Assembly: GCF_012396125.1 (NCBI RefSeq)
Contig: NZ_JAAXOX010000002.1
Location: 62,001 to 126,000 of the forward strand
Reading direction: 5' to 3'
DNA length: 64,000 bases
DNA from: Cellulomonas denverensis
GTDB taxonomy: Bacteria > Actinomycetota > Actinomycetes > Actinomycetales > Cellulomonadaceae
A program made the position numbers and the translations under genes. The notes beneath the pieces are model-generated. The model ran no database searches and was not told where the DNA came from. It saw only the letters and a program-made list of their open reading frames with translations. Below are positions 17,626-28,285 of this stretch, one piece after another. How positions within the stretch are numbered: position 1 is the first letter of the stretch; each line of letters starts with the position of its first letter.

Positions 17626-17994
17626 ATGCTGGGAGACATCGCGGGGTTGATCGCCGCCATCGCCTTCGTGCTGCTGGTCGGGGCGCTGGCGCTGCCGCTG
17701 GTCAAGCTCGGCCGGGTGCTGGACGAGACGCGCACCTCGGTCCGGGAGCTGACCGAGCACACCGTGCCGATCCTGGACGAGGCGGCCACCACGGTGAGCA
17801 GCGCGAACACCCAGCTGGAGCGGGTCGACACCGTCACCACCGCCGCCGCGAGCGTGTCGCAGAACGTCTCGGCGCTCAGCTCGCTGTTCTCGGCCACGGT
17901 CGGCGGCCCGATGATCAAGGTCGCCGCGTTCTCCTACGGGGTCCGCTCGGCGCTGTCCGGGCTGGCCGGTCGCGGGAAGAAGAGCGGTCGATGA
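17626..17994 (+). CDS. DUF948 membrane-anchored protein
   Basis: 122 residues. An N-terminal transmembrane helix (residues 5-27, LIAAIAFVLLVGALALPLV) is followed by an amphipathic helical region with heptad-like spacing (LVKLGRVLDETRTSVRELTEH), typical of DUF948. The function is not established. A TAGGGT -10 box at 17581-17586 and a GAGAAAAGGG ribosome-binding region precede the ATG. The stop codon overlaps the next start (ATGA). The order rpsD, DUF948, small membrane protein, alaS is conserved in actinobacteria. Confidence 0.85.
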   Translation: MLGDIAGLIAAIAFVLLVGALALPLVKLGRVLDETRTSVRELTEHTVPILDEAATTVSSANTQLERVDTVTTAAASVSQNVSALSSLFSATVGGPMIKVAAFSYGVRSALSGLAGRGKKSGR

Positions 17995-18434
17995 GGCGTC
18001 TGGTCTGGATCGGGGTCGGCGCCGTCGCGGCGGTCGCCGTGGCCCACCGGCTCGGGCTGATCGAGGTGCCCGGCACGACCCGCCGCCCCGACCCGGTGGT
18101 CGCCGCGGCCCGGGGCCTGTTCGCCGCCGGCCGCACCGCCGGGGGAGTCGGGCAGGCGCTGCGCCAGGCGCGCACCGACTTCCGCACCGGGATGGCCGAG
18201 CGTGAGGCCGAACTGCGCGACGGACTGCTGGGCGAGGCGGACATCGACGCGATCAAGGCCGAGCGTGCCGCCCGGACCCAGTCGGCCCGCCCGGACGGGG
18301 TCACCCCGCCGGCCTGGCACACCGACCCGGAGGCCCGCCGTGAGGCCCGTGCCGCCCGCGCCCGCCGTGGCTGGGAGGACGCGCCGACCGAGGACCCCGA
18401 GGACGACGGCGACCTGCCGTACTCCTTCTTCTGA
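17991..18434 (+). CDS. Small membrane-anchored protein between DUF948 and alaS
   Basis: 147 residues. A short hydrophobic N-terminal helix (residues 3-19) is followed by a basic and then acidic cytoplasmic region ending DPEDDGDLPYSFF. Streptomyces and relatives carry a similarly placed conserved protein before alaS (possibly DUF6167), but I cannot confirm the family from sequence alone. Its start overlaps the DUF948 stop by four bases, so the two are translated together and may form a complex at the membrane. No catalytic motif is visible. Confidence 0.75.
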   Translation: MRRLVWIGVGAVAAVAVAHRLGLIEVPGTTRRPDPVVAAARGLFAAGRTAGGVGQALRQARTDFRTGMAEREAELRDGLLGEADIDAIKAERAARTQSARPDGVTPPAWHTDPEARREARAARARRGWEDAPTEDPEDDGDLPYSFF

Positions 18435-18511
18435 TCCCTCCCCAGCGCCGGGTGGAACAATCTCCCCGGCCGTGATGCTGAACAGGCATCCCCTCACACC
18501 TGAAGGACATC

Positions 18512-21202
<2,691 letters not shown>

Positions 21203-21204
21203 CC

Positions 21205-21795
21205 GTGTCACCGTCTGACGAAGCCGGCACCCCGGGCGACCAGATCGTCCGGGGTGCCAGGCTCGCCGTGGACGTCGGTGCGGTCCGGGTCGGACTGGCC
21301 ACCTCGGACCCGGACGGGCTGATCGCCACGCCGGTGGCGACCCTGGCGCGGGACACCCGGACCACCGATCAGATCCCCACCGATCTCTCACAGATCGCCG
21401 CTGAGGTGCGCGAACGCAACGCCGCGATCGTCTACGTCGGCCTGCCACGTCATCTTTCCGGCGCGGAGGGCTCGGCATCCGAGGCTGCACGCGCGTACGC
21501 TGGTGCGCTGGCGCAGGCCATTGCACCGGTGCCGGTGCGCATGGTCGATGAGCGGATGAGCACGGTGACCGCCCATCAGGCGCTGCATGCGTCCGGCCGG
21601 GCCGGGCGCCGCCATCGCTCCGTGGTCGATCAGGCCGCGGCGGTGGTGATCCTGCAGGCCGCGCTGGACGGTGAGCGGGCACGGGGCCGCCGACCGGGTG
21701 AACCGGTGGTGGTGGACGTGTCGGCGACCGGCCAGGGCGAGGGGACCAGCCAGGATGCCGCACCAGCTGGACCGACCGAAGGGACCACCGAGTGA
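21205..21795 (+). CDS. ruvX: RuvX/YqgF RNase H-fold nuclease (rRNA maturation / Holliday junction resolvase-like)
   Basis: 196 residues from GTG. RNase H-fold motifs: LAVDVGAVRVGLATSD (first catalytic Asp), VYVGLPRHLSG, VRMVDERMST (Glu/Arg) and DQAAAVVILQ (last Asp). YqgF processes pre-16S rRNA 5' ends in E. coli and was earlier proposed as a Holliday junction resolvase. It carries about 35 extra C-terminal residues rich in Gly, Pro and Thr after the catalytic core. The order alaS-ruvX-mltG-aroE is the conserved actinobacterial arrangement. The stop overlaps the mltG start by four bases (GTGA). Confidence 0.92.
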   Translation: MSPSDEAGTPGDQIVRGARLAVDVGAVRVGLATSDPDGLIATPVATLARDTRTTDQIPTDLSQIAAEVRERNAAIVYVGLPRHLSGAEGSASEAARAYAGALAQAIAPVPVRMVDERMSTVTAHQALHASGRAGRRHRSVVDQAAAVVILQAALDGERARGRRPGEPVVVDVSATGQGEGTSQDAAPAGPTEGTTE

Positions 21796-22958
21796 GCGAC
21801 CTGTTCTTCGATGCTCCACACCAGGAGGAGCACGACGAGGTCATGCCCGCGCCCAGTCGCCGCAGCAGGCGGGACGACCGGGCCGCGCAGACCAAGCGGC
21901 GCAAGCACCGCCGGCGCCGCACCGTCGTGGTGCTGGTGCTGCTCGCCGCGCTGCTCGGCGGCACCGGCTTCGTGGTCTGGAGCGTGTTCGGCGACCTGTT
22001 CACCGGCAGTGGTGACGAGGCGACCGTCAGCGACTACCCGGGCCCCGGCTCGGGCGAGGCCCAGGTGACGGTGGCCGCCGGCGACTCCGGCCAGGCGATC
22101 GGCACCAAGCTGGTCGACCTCGGCGTGGTGGCCACGGTCAAGGCCTTCACCGACGCCTACAGCGCCAACGCGCAGGCGACGTCGATCCAGCCCGGCACCT
22201 ACGCCCTGCGGCAGCAGATGAAGGCCGCCGATGCGGTGAACGCCCTGCTGGACCAGGCGAACCGGGTCTCCTCCCGGGTGACCATCCCCGAGGGCTACAC
22301 CGCCGAGCAGATCTACGACCGGATCTACGAGATCACCACCATCCCGGTCGAGGACCTGGAGGCCGCCGCGCAGGACCCGTCCGCGCTGGGCGTCCCGGTG
22401 GCGGTCGAGAACATCGAGGGCTGGCTGTACCCGGCGACCTACGAGTTCGAGCCCGGCTCGTCCGCGACCCAGGTGCTCAGCGCGATGGTGGCCAAGACCG
22501 TGGACGAGCTGACCACCGCGGGTGTCGCGCCGGACCAGATGGAGACCGTGCTGATCAAGGCCTCGATCGTCGAGCGCGAGGGCAAGCTGGACGAGGACCG
22601 GCCGAAGATTGCCCGCGCGATCGAGAACCGGCTCGCCGACGAGATGCTGTTGCAGATCGACGCCGTGGTGGCCTACGGCCTGGGCATCTCCGGCAGCGAG
22701 CTGACCACCGCCGACACCAGCGGGGCCCAGCCGCCGTACAACCCGTACAACACCTACAAGGTCCCGGGCCTGCCGCCGACCCCGATCGCCTCGCCCGGGG
22801 CGGCCTCGGTGGACGCGGTGCTGCACCCGGCCGAGGGCACCTGGAAGTTCTGGGTCACGGTGAACCTGGACACCGGCGAGACCAAGTTCGCCACCACCTA
22901 CGACGAGCACCAGGAGTACGTGGACGAGTTGCGCGCCTGGCAGGCCGCGAACCAGTGA
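21792..22958 (+). CDS. mltG: Endolytic murein transglycosylase MltG, copy 1
   Basis: 388 residues. A basic cytoplasmic tail of about 45 residues (RRSRRDDRAAQTKRRKHRRRR) precedes a transmembrane helix (VVVLVLLAALLGGTGFVVW). A LysM-like region follows, then the YceG catalytic domain. The catalytic glutamate lies in KASIVEREGK, and the NTYKVPGLPPTPI signature is present. MltG cuts nascent peptidoglycan near the membrane and sets glycan length. This copy differs from the family in one conserved block: DEMLLQIDAVVAYG, where copy 2 reads DGMPLQVDATVLYG. A paralogue follows aroE. Confidence 0.92.
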   Translation: MSDLFFDAPHQEEHDEVMPAPSRRSRRDDRAAQTKRRKHRRRRTVVVLVLLAALLGGTGFVVWSVFGDLFTGSGDEATVSDYPGPGSGEAQVTVAAGDSGQAIGTKLVDLGVVATVKAFTDAYSANAQATSIQPGTYALRQQMKAADAVNALLDQANRVSSRVTIPEGYTAEQIYDRIYEITTIPVEDLEAAAQDPSALGVPVAVENIEGWLYPATYEFEPGSSATQVLSAMVAKTVDELTTAGVAPDQMETVLIKASIVEREGKLDEDRPKIARAIENRLADEMLLQIDAVVAYGLGISGSELTTADTSGAQPPYNPYNTYKVPGLPPTPIASPGAASVDAVLHPAEGTWKFWVTVNLDTGETKFATTYDEHQEYVDELRAWQAANQ

Positions 22959-23797
22959 CCGCTCCGCGCCGCGCCGCGGTGCTGGGGCACCCGATCGGAC
23001 ACTCGCTGTCGCCGCGTCTGCACCGTGCCGCCTACGCCGCCCTCGGGCTGGCCGACTGGCAGTACCAGGCCTACGACGTGACCGAGGAGCAGCTGGCGGC
23101 GTTCGTCGCCGGGCTGGACGAGTCCTGGGCGGGTCTGAGCGTGACCATGCCGCTGAAGCAGGCGGTGATGGCGCTGATGGACCACGTCGAGCCGCTGGCC
23201 TCGGTGGTCGGCGCGGTGAACACCGTGATCGTCCAGGGCGGCGGCCGGCGCCCGACCCTGGTCGGGGCGAACACCGACGTGCACGGCATCGTGGCGGCAC
23301 TGCGCGAGGGCGGTGCCGCCGGGGGATCGGCCGGCGCCGCGGTGCTGGGTGCGGGGGCGACCGCGTCCTCCGCGCTGGCCGCGCTGGCCGAGCTCGGCTG
23401 CACCGCCCCGCGGGTGTACGTCCGGGCATTGGGCCGCACCGGTCCGCTGGCCCGCGCCGCCCACCGAATGGGCATCGAGCCGGTGTTCCGTCCGATGGCC
23501 GAGGCGCTGGACGGTCTGCTGTCCAGCGATCTGGTGGTGTCCACCCTGCCGCCGGGGGTCGCCGACCCGCTGGCCGCGGACCTGGCCGGCCGCAGCGTCA
23601 CCGGGGTGCTGCTCGACGTCGCCTACGACCCACGTCGTACCCGTCTGGGCGACGCCTGGGTAGGGTCCGGGGGCATTACGGTGGACGGCGAACGCATGCT
23701 GCTGCACCAGGCGGTGGAGCAGGTGCGGTTGATGACCGGACGGCCTGCACCCCTGACGGCGATGGACGCCGCGCTGGGCCAGGCGCTGGGCGGCTGA
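22955..23797 (+). CDS. aroE: Shikimate dehydrogenase
   Basis: 280 residues from a GTG overlapping the mltG stop. The substrate-binding block LGHPIGHSLSPRLHRAAY is at the N-terminus, the catalytic lysine is in VTMPLKQAVM, and the partner aspartate is in GANTDVHGI. The dinucleotide-binding glycine loop is VLGAGATASSALAAL. It reduces 3-dehydroshikimate to shikimate with NADPH. The rest of the local shikimate genes (aroC, aroK, aroB) lie 14 kb downstream, beyond the pilus locus. The second mltG begins 16 bases after its stop. Confidence 0.94.
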   Translation: MTAPRRAAVLGHPIGHSLSPRLHRAAYAALGLADWQYQAYDVTEEQLAAFVAGLDESWAGLSVTMPLKQAVMALMDHVEPLASVVGAVNTVIVQGGGRRPTLVGANTDVHGIVAALREGGAAGGSAGAAVLGAGATASSALAALAELGCTAPRVYVRALGRTGPLARAAHRMGIEPVFRPMAEALDGLLSSDLVVSTLPPGVADPLAADLAGRSVTGVLLDVAYDPRRTRLGDAWVGSGGITVDGERMLLHQAVEQVRLMTGRPAPLTAMDAALGQALGG

Positions 23798-23813
23798 CGA
23801 AGGAGCGACCGGC

Positions 23814-24974
23814 GTGAGCGACCTGTTCCTCGACCCCCCTGCCCGGGACGAGGACGCGCCGCCACCGGCGACCAGCCGGCGCGCCCGCCGGGACGACCGT
23901 GAGGCCCGAGCCCGCCGTCGTCGCGACCGCCGCCGCCGCGCCACCACCGTGCTCGCCCTGGTCGCGCTGTTGCTCGGCGGGGTCGGCTTCGTGCTGTGGA
24001 GCGTGTTCGGCGACCTGTTCACCGGCGGGGACGATGCGGCGGCGACCGTCTCGGACTACCCGGGGCCGGGCTCCGGGCAGATCCAGGTCACCGTGGCCGC
24101 CGGGGACACCGGGCAGGTGATCGGCCAGACCCTGGTGGAGGCCGGGGTGGTGGCGACCGTCGACGCGTTCGCCGCCGCCTACGACGCGAACCCGCAGGCG
24201 ACGTCGATCCAGCCCGGCACCTACGCCCTGCGGCAGCGGATGCGGGCCGTCGACGCGGTCGACGCCCTGCTCGACCAGGAGAACCGGGTATCGGTCCGGG
24301 TGACGATCCCGGAGGGCTGGACCGCCGCCCAGGTCTACGACAAGGTCTACGAGGTCACGACCATTCCGGTGGACGAGCTCGCCGCGGCCGCCCAGGACCC
24401 GGCCGCCCTCGGCGTCCCGGTCGAGGCCGGCAGCATCGAGGGCTGGCTGGCCCCCGCCACCTACGAGGTCGACCCCGGCGCCACCGCCGCCGAGGTGCTC
24501 GGCCGGATGGTCGCCCGCACCGTGCAGGACCTGACCGCCCGCGGGGTCGCGCCGGAGCAGATGCAGCGGGTGCTCACCGTCGCCTCCGTCGTCGAGCGCG
24601 AGGCCAAGCGGGACGAGGACCGGCCGAAGATCGCCCGCGCAATCGAGAACCGGCTGGCCGACGGGATGCCGTTGCAGGTGGACGCCACCGTGCTCTACGG
24701 CATCGGGGTCACCGGCCGCGGCCCCACCGGCGACGAGCTCGCCGACGCCGGCAACGCCTACAACACCTACGAGCACACCGGCCTGCCGCCGACCCCGATC
24801 GGCGGACCGGGCGCCGCCTCGCTGGATGCCGCACTCGCCCCGGCCGAGGGCGACTGGCTCTACTGGGTGACGGTGAACTTCGACACCGGCGAGACCCGGT
24901 TCGCGGCCACCTACCCCGACCACCTGGAGAACAAGGCCGTGATGGAGGAGTGGCTGGCCGCGAACGGCTACTGA
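23814..24974 (+). CDS. mltG: Endolytic murein transglycosylase MltG, copy 2 (paralogue)
   Basis: 386 residues, with the same layout as copy 1: basic tail, membrane helix, then the YceG domain with VASVVEREAKRDED carrying the catalytic glutamate and NTYEHTGLPPTPI. The block DGMPLQVDATVLYGIG matches the family better than copy 1 does. The two genes are clearly a duplication around aroE: 45 bases are identical (22171-22215 and 24193-24237), and another 30 are identical (21978-22007 and 23997-24026). The region between shows many silent and replacement differences, so the copies are old or are kept similar in places by gene conversion. GTG start, after AAGGAG. Confidence 0.92.
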   Translation: MSDLFLDPPARDEDAPPPATSRRARRDDREARARRRRDRRRRATTVLALVALLLGGVGFVLWSVFGDLFTGGDDAAATVSDYPGPGSGQIQVTVAAGDTGQVIGQTLVEAGVVATVDAFAAAYDANPQATSIQPGTYALRQRMRAVDAVDALLDQENRVSVRVTIPEGWTAAQVYDKVYEVTTIPVDELAAAAQDPAALGVPVEAGSIEGWLAPATYEVDPGATAAEVLGRMVARTVQDLTARGVAPEQMQRVLTVASVVEREAKRDEDRPKIARAIENRLADGMPLQVDATVLYGIGVTGRGPTGDELADAGNAYNTYEHTGLPPTPIGGPGAASLDAALAPAEGDWLYWVTVNFDTGETRFAATYPDHLENKAVMEEWLAANGY

Positions 24975-25074
24975 CCTCGGGTGAGGCTTCCCGCCGAGGG
25001 CTCATCCACCCCGCCCTTCGTGCCGATGGGTGTTCCGGGACGGGTGTGCAGCCCGCCCGGGAGGGAACGGTCGG

Positions 25075-26748
25075 TTGAAGCAGCTCGGCGAGATCCTGCT
25101 GGACGAGGGACTGGTCAGCGAGGCGCAGCTCATGGCGGCGCTGGACGAGCAGATGGCCCGCGGGCAGTCGCTCGGGCGCACGCTGGTCGAGATCGGCATC
25201 CTCACCGAGGGGCAGCTGGTCGCCGCGCTGGCGCGCCAGGTCGGGATGGCCTTCGTCGACCTGGACGAGTACCCGGTGGACCGCAGCGCGGTCACCATGG
25301 TCCCCGCGGCACTGTGCCGGCGGTACACGGTGCTGCCGGTTGGCTTCCAGGACGGGGCGCTGGTGCTGGCCACCGCCGACCCCGGCAACGTGGTCGCCGT
25401 CGACGACGTGCGCACCGTCTCCGGGATGAGCGTCCTGCCGGTGGTCGCCACCTTCGAGAACGTCACCCGGGCGATCGACCGGTACTGCCGCGCCGACGGG
25501 GAGATGGAGGACCTGTCCAGCGCCTTCGAGGAGGAGCAGGCCCCCACCGAGACCGACCTGTCCCGGATCGGCGACGTGGTCGAGGACGACGCCCCGATCG
25601 TCCGGTACGTCAACCTGCTGGTCACCCAGGCGATCTCCGACCGGGCCTCCGACATCCACATCGAGCCCACCGAGCACGACCTGCGGGTCCGCTACCGGAT
25701 CGACGGCGTGCTGCACGAGATGCAGCGCTCGCCCAAGCAGATCCAGGGCGGCGTGATCTCCCGGGTCAAGATCATGTCCGACATCGACATCGCCGAGCGG
25801 CGCAAGCCCCAGGACGGCCGGATGTCCGTCACCCACAGCGGCCGCAAGATCGACCTCCGCGTCGCGACCCTGCCGACGGTGTGGGGCGAGAAGATCGTGA
25901 TGCGGATCCTGGACAACTCCACCGCCTCCCTCGACCTGCGGGACCTGGCGTTCCTGGACCACAACTTCGAGGTCTACCAGGAGGCGTACACCAAGCCCTA
26001 CGGGATGATCCTGGTCACCGGGCCGACCGGTTCCGGCAAGTCCACGACGCTGTACGCCACCCTGAACGCGGTCTCCCGGCCGGAGATCAACGTGATCACG
26101 GTCGAGGACCCGGTGGAGTACCGGCTGCCCGGGATCAACCAGGTCCAGGTGAACCCCAAGGCGGGCCTGACCTTCGCCGGCGCGCTGCGGTCCATCCTGC
26201 GCTCGGACCCCGACGTCGTACTGCTCGGTGAGATCCGGGACCACGAGACCGCGCAGATCGCGATCGAGGCCGCGCTCACCGGTCACCTGGTGCTGTCCAC
26301 CCTGCACACCAACGACGCGCCGTCGGCGGTCACCCGGCTGACCGAGATGGGGATCGAGCCGTTCCTGGTGGGGTCGGCGCTGGACGCGATCGTGGCGCAG
26401 CGGCTGGCGCGGCGGTTGTGCGACAAGTGCTGCGAGCCGTACCTGCCCACCGAGGACGAACTGCTCGCCGCCCGGTTCCCGTGGATGCCGGGGGAGGAAC
26501 GTCCCGAGCTGTTCCGCCCGGTCGGCTGTGTCGCGTGCTCGCGGACCGGCTACCGCGGCCGGGTCGCCCTGCACGAGGTGATGAGGGTGACCGAGGAGAT
26601 CGAGCGGCTGGCGGTGGGCCGTGCGTCGGCGGCGGAGATCGGGGCGACCGCGCGGCAGCAGGGGATGATCACGCTCCGCGACGACGGCTGGCAGAAGGTG
26701 GTGCTGGGCCGTACCTCGGTGGAGGAGATCCTCCGGGTGGTGGCGTGA
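25075..26748 (+). CDS. pilB: Type IV pilus assembly ATPase PilB (GspE family)
   Basis: 557 residues from a TTG start with AGGGA eight bases upstream. The N-terminal MshEN domain carries two tandem blocks of the cyclic-di-GMP-binding type (LGEILLDEGLVSEAQLMAAL, then LGRTLVEIGILTEGQLVAAL). The C-terminal ATPase has Walker A GPTGSGKST near residues 316-324, an Asp box (ITVEDPVEYRLPG), Walker B (VVLLGEIRDHETA) and a His box (STLHTNDAP). A CxxC pair (CDKC and CVAC) completes the zinc-binding element found in extension ATPases. It drives pilin polymerisation from the cytoplasm. It is the first gene of the pilus locus, and the next gene is 106 bases away. Confidence 0.95.
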   Translation: MKQLGEILLDEGLVSEAQLMAALDEQMARGQSLGRTLVEIGILTEGQLVAALARQVGMAFVDLDEYPVDRSAVTMVPAALCRRYTVLPVGFQDGALVLATADPGNVVAVDDVRTVSGMSVLPVVATFENVTRAIDRYCRADGEMEDLSSAFEEEQAPTETDLSRIGDVVEDDAPIVRYVNLLVTQAISDRASDIHIEPTEHDLRVRYRIDGVLHEMQRSPKQIQGGVISRVKIMSDIDIAERRKPQDGRMSVTHSGRKIDLRVATLPTVWGEKIVMRILDNSTASLDLRDLAFLDHNFEVYQEAYTKPYGMILVTGPTGSGKSTTLYATLNAVSRPEINVITVEDPVEYRLPGINQVQVNPKAGLTFAGALRSILRSDPDVVLLGEIRDHETAQIAIEAALTGHLVLSTLHTNDAPSAVTRLTEMGIEPFLVGSALDAIVAQRLARRLCDKCCEPYLPTEDELLAARFPWMPGEERPELFRPVGCVACSRTGYRGRVALHEVMRVTEEIERLAVGRASAAEIGATARQQGMITLRDDGWQKVVLGRTSVEEILRVVA

Positions 26749-26854
26749 GCGCGGCCGATCGCTTCAGGGTCGGCCCGATGCGGCCGATGACACAACGTGT
26801 GGCCGCGGGCGCGGCCGGGGCGCCCGGATGCGCGGGCGCCGGAAAGGTGGAGTC

Positions 26855-28285
26855 GTGAGCGAGCACTATCCCGGTCCGGGGCCGTCCAGGACGCCGGAGG
26901 ACCGGCAGACCGCGGACACCCGGATGATCCCGCCGGTGGCGCCCGACGCGGCGCTGCCGCCGACCCGGGCATCGCTGCGGCAGGCCGGCGCGCCGGCACC
27001 GGTCGACCGGCTGCCCGCCGCCGGATCGCCGACCCAGGTGCTGCCGCCCCAGCCGCCCGCGCACCCGGCCGCGCAGTCGGGGATGCCGGTCGCGGGCCAG
27101 GGCCAGCCCCCGCTGCGGCCCACGCCGCCCTCCGGTACCGGCCGGGCATCCCTCGGCCCGACCCGCCAGGACGGCGACGTCGATCTGGACCAGGCGCTGC
27201 TGCAGATGGTCGAGGTCGGCGCCTCCGACCTGCACCTGACCACCGGGGCGCCCCCGATGGTCCGGGTGTCCGGCACCCTGGCGCCGCTGGCGGGCTTCGA
27301 GGTGCTGACCGGCGATGCCCTGCGCCGGTCGCTGTTCGCGGTGCTCACCCAGAAGCAGCGCGAGCAGTTCGAGGCCGAGCTGGAACTGGACTTCGCCTAC
27401 GCCGTGCGCGGGCGGGCCCGGTTCCGGGTCAACCTCTACCAGCAGCGGGAGTCCGTCGGCGCGGCGTTCCGTGTGATCCCGTACGAGATCAAGCCGCTGG
27501 AGGAACTGGGTGTCCCGCCGGTGGTCGGGTCGTTCGCGGGGCTGCCGCGCGGCCTGGTGCTGGTGACCGGGCCGACCGGTTCCGGCAAGTCGACCACGCT
27601 GGCTTCGATCATCGACCTCGCGAACCGCACCCGGGCCGACCACATCATGACGGTCGAGGACCCGATCGAGTTCCTGCACCGGCACAAGAAGTCGATCGTC
27701 AACCAGCGCGAGGTCGGGGCGGACACCCACTCGTTCGCCAACGCGCTCAAGCACGTGCTGCGCCAGGACCCGGACATCATCCTGGTCGGCGAGATGCGTG
27801 ACCTGGAGACGATCTCGGTGGCGCTGACCGCGGCCGAGACCGGTCACCTGGTGTTCGCCACCCTGCACACGCAGGACGCCGGGCAGACCATCGACCGCAT
27901 CGTCGACGTGTTCCCGGCCTACCAGCAGGACCAGGTGCGGACCCAGCTCGCCTCGGCGCTGCAGGGTGTGGTCTGCCAGACCCTCTGCAAGCGCAGCTAC
28001 GGCGCGGGCCGGGTGGTCGCCACCGAGGTCATGGTCGCCACCCCGGCGATCCGGAACCTGATCCGGGAGGGCAAGACCCACCAGATCTACTCGGCGATGC
28101 AGGCCGGCGCCGACCAGGGGATGCACACGCTCGACCAGCACCTGGCCGAGCTGGTCCGCACCCACAAGATCACCTACGAGGTCGGCCTGGAGAAGTGCCA
28201 CAACTCGGAGGACTTCAACCGCCTCACCGGTCGGAGCACCTCGATCAACCAGGGCGCGGCCACGATGGCCGGACAGGGGCTGTGA
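26855..28285 (+). CDS. pilT: Type IV pilus retraction ATPase PilT with Pro-rich N-terminal extension
   Basis: 476 residues from a GTG after GGTGGAG. About 110 N-terminal residues are Pro/Ala-rich and probably disordered. The PilT core follows: LLQMVEVGASDLHLTTGAPP, Walker A GPTGSGKST, Asp box TVEDPIEFLH, Walker B IILVGEMRDLET and His box ATLHTQDA. GMHTLDQHLAELV near the C-terminus is the AIRNLIRE-type PilT ending. It lacks the CxxC pair of PilB, as expected for a retraction motor. PilT depolymerises pili and powers twitching and DNA uptake. Typical PilT is about 350 residues, so the extension is extra. The stop overlaps the pilC start by one base. Confidence 0.94.
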   Translation: MSEHYPGPGPSRTPEDRQTADTRMIPPVAPDAALPPTRASLRQAGAPAPVDRLPAAGSPTQVLPPQPPAHPAAQSGMPVAGQGQPPLRPTPPSGTGRASLGPTRQDGDVDLDQALLQMVEVGASDLHLTTGAPPMVRVSGTLAPLAGFEVLTGDALRRSLFAVLTQKQREQFEAELELDFAYAVRGRARFRVNLYQQRESVGAAFRVIPYEIKPLEELGVPPVVGSFAGLPRGLVLVTGPTGSGKSTTLASIIDLANRTRADHIMTVEDPIEFLHRHKKSIVNQREVGADTHSFANALKHVLRQDPDIILVGEMRDLETISVALTAAETGHLVFATLHTQDAGQTIDRIVDVFPAYQQDQVRTQLASALQGVVCQTLCKRSYGAGRVVATEVMVATPAIRNLIREGKTHQIYSAMQAGADQGMHTLDQHLAELVRTHKITYEVGLEKCHNSEDFNRLTGRSTSINQGAATMAGQGL

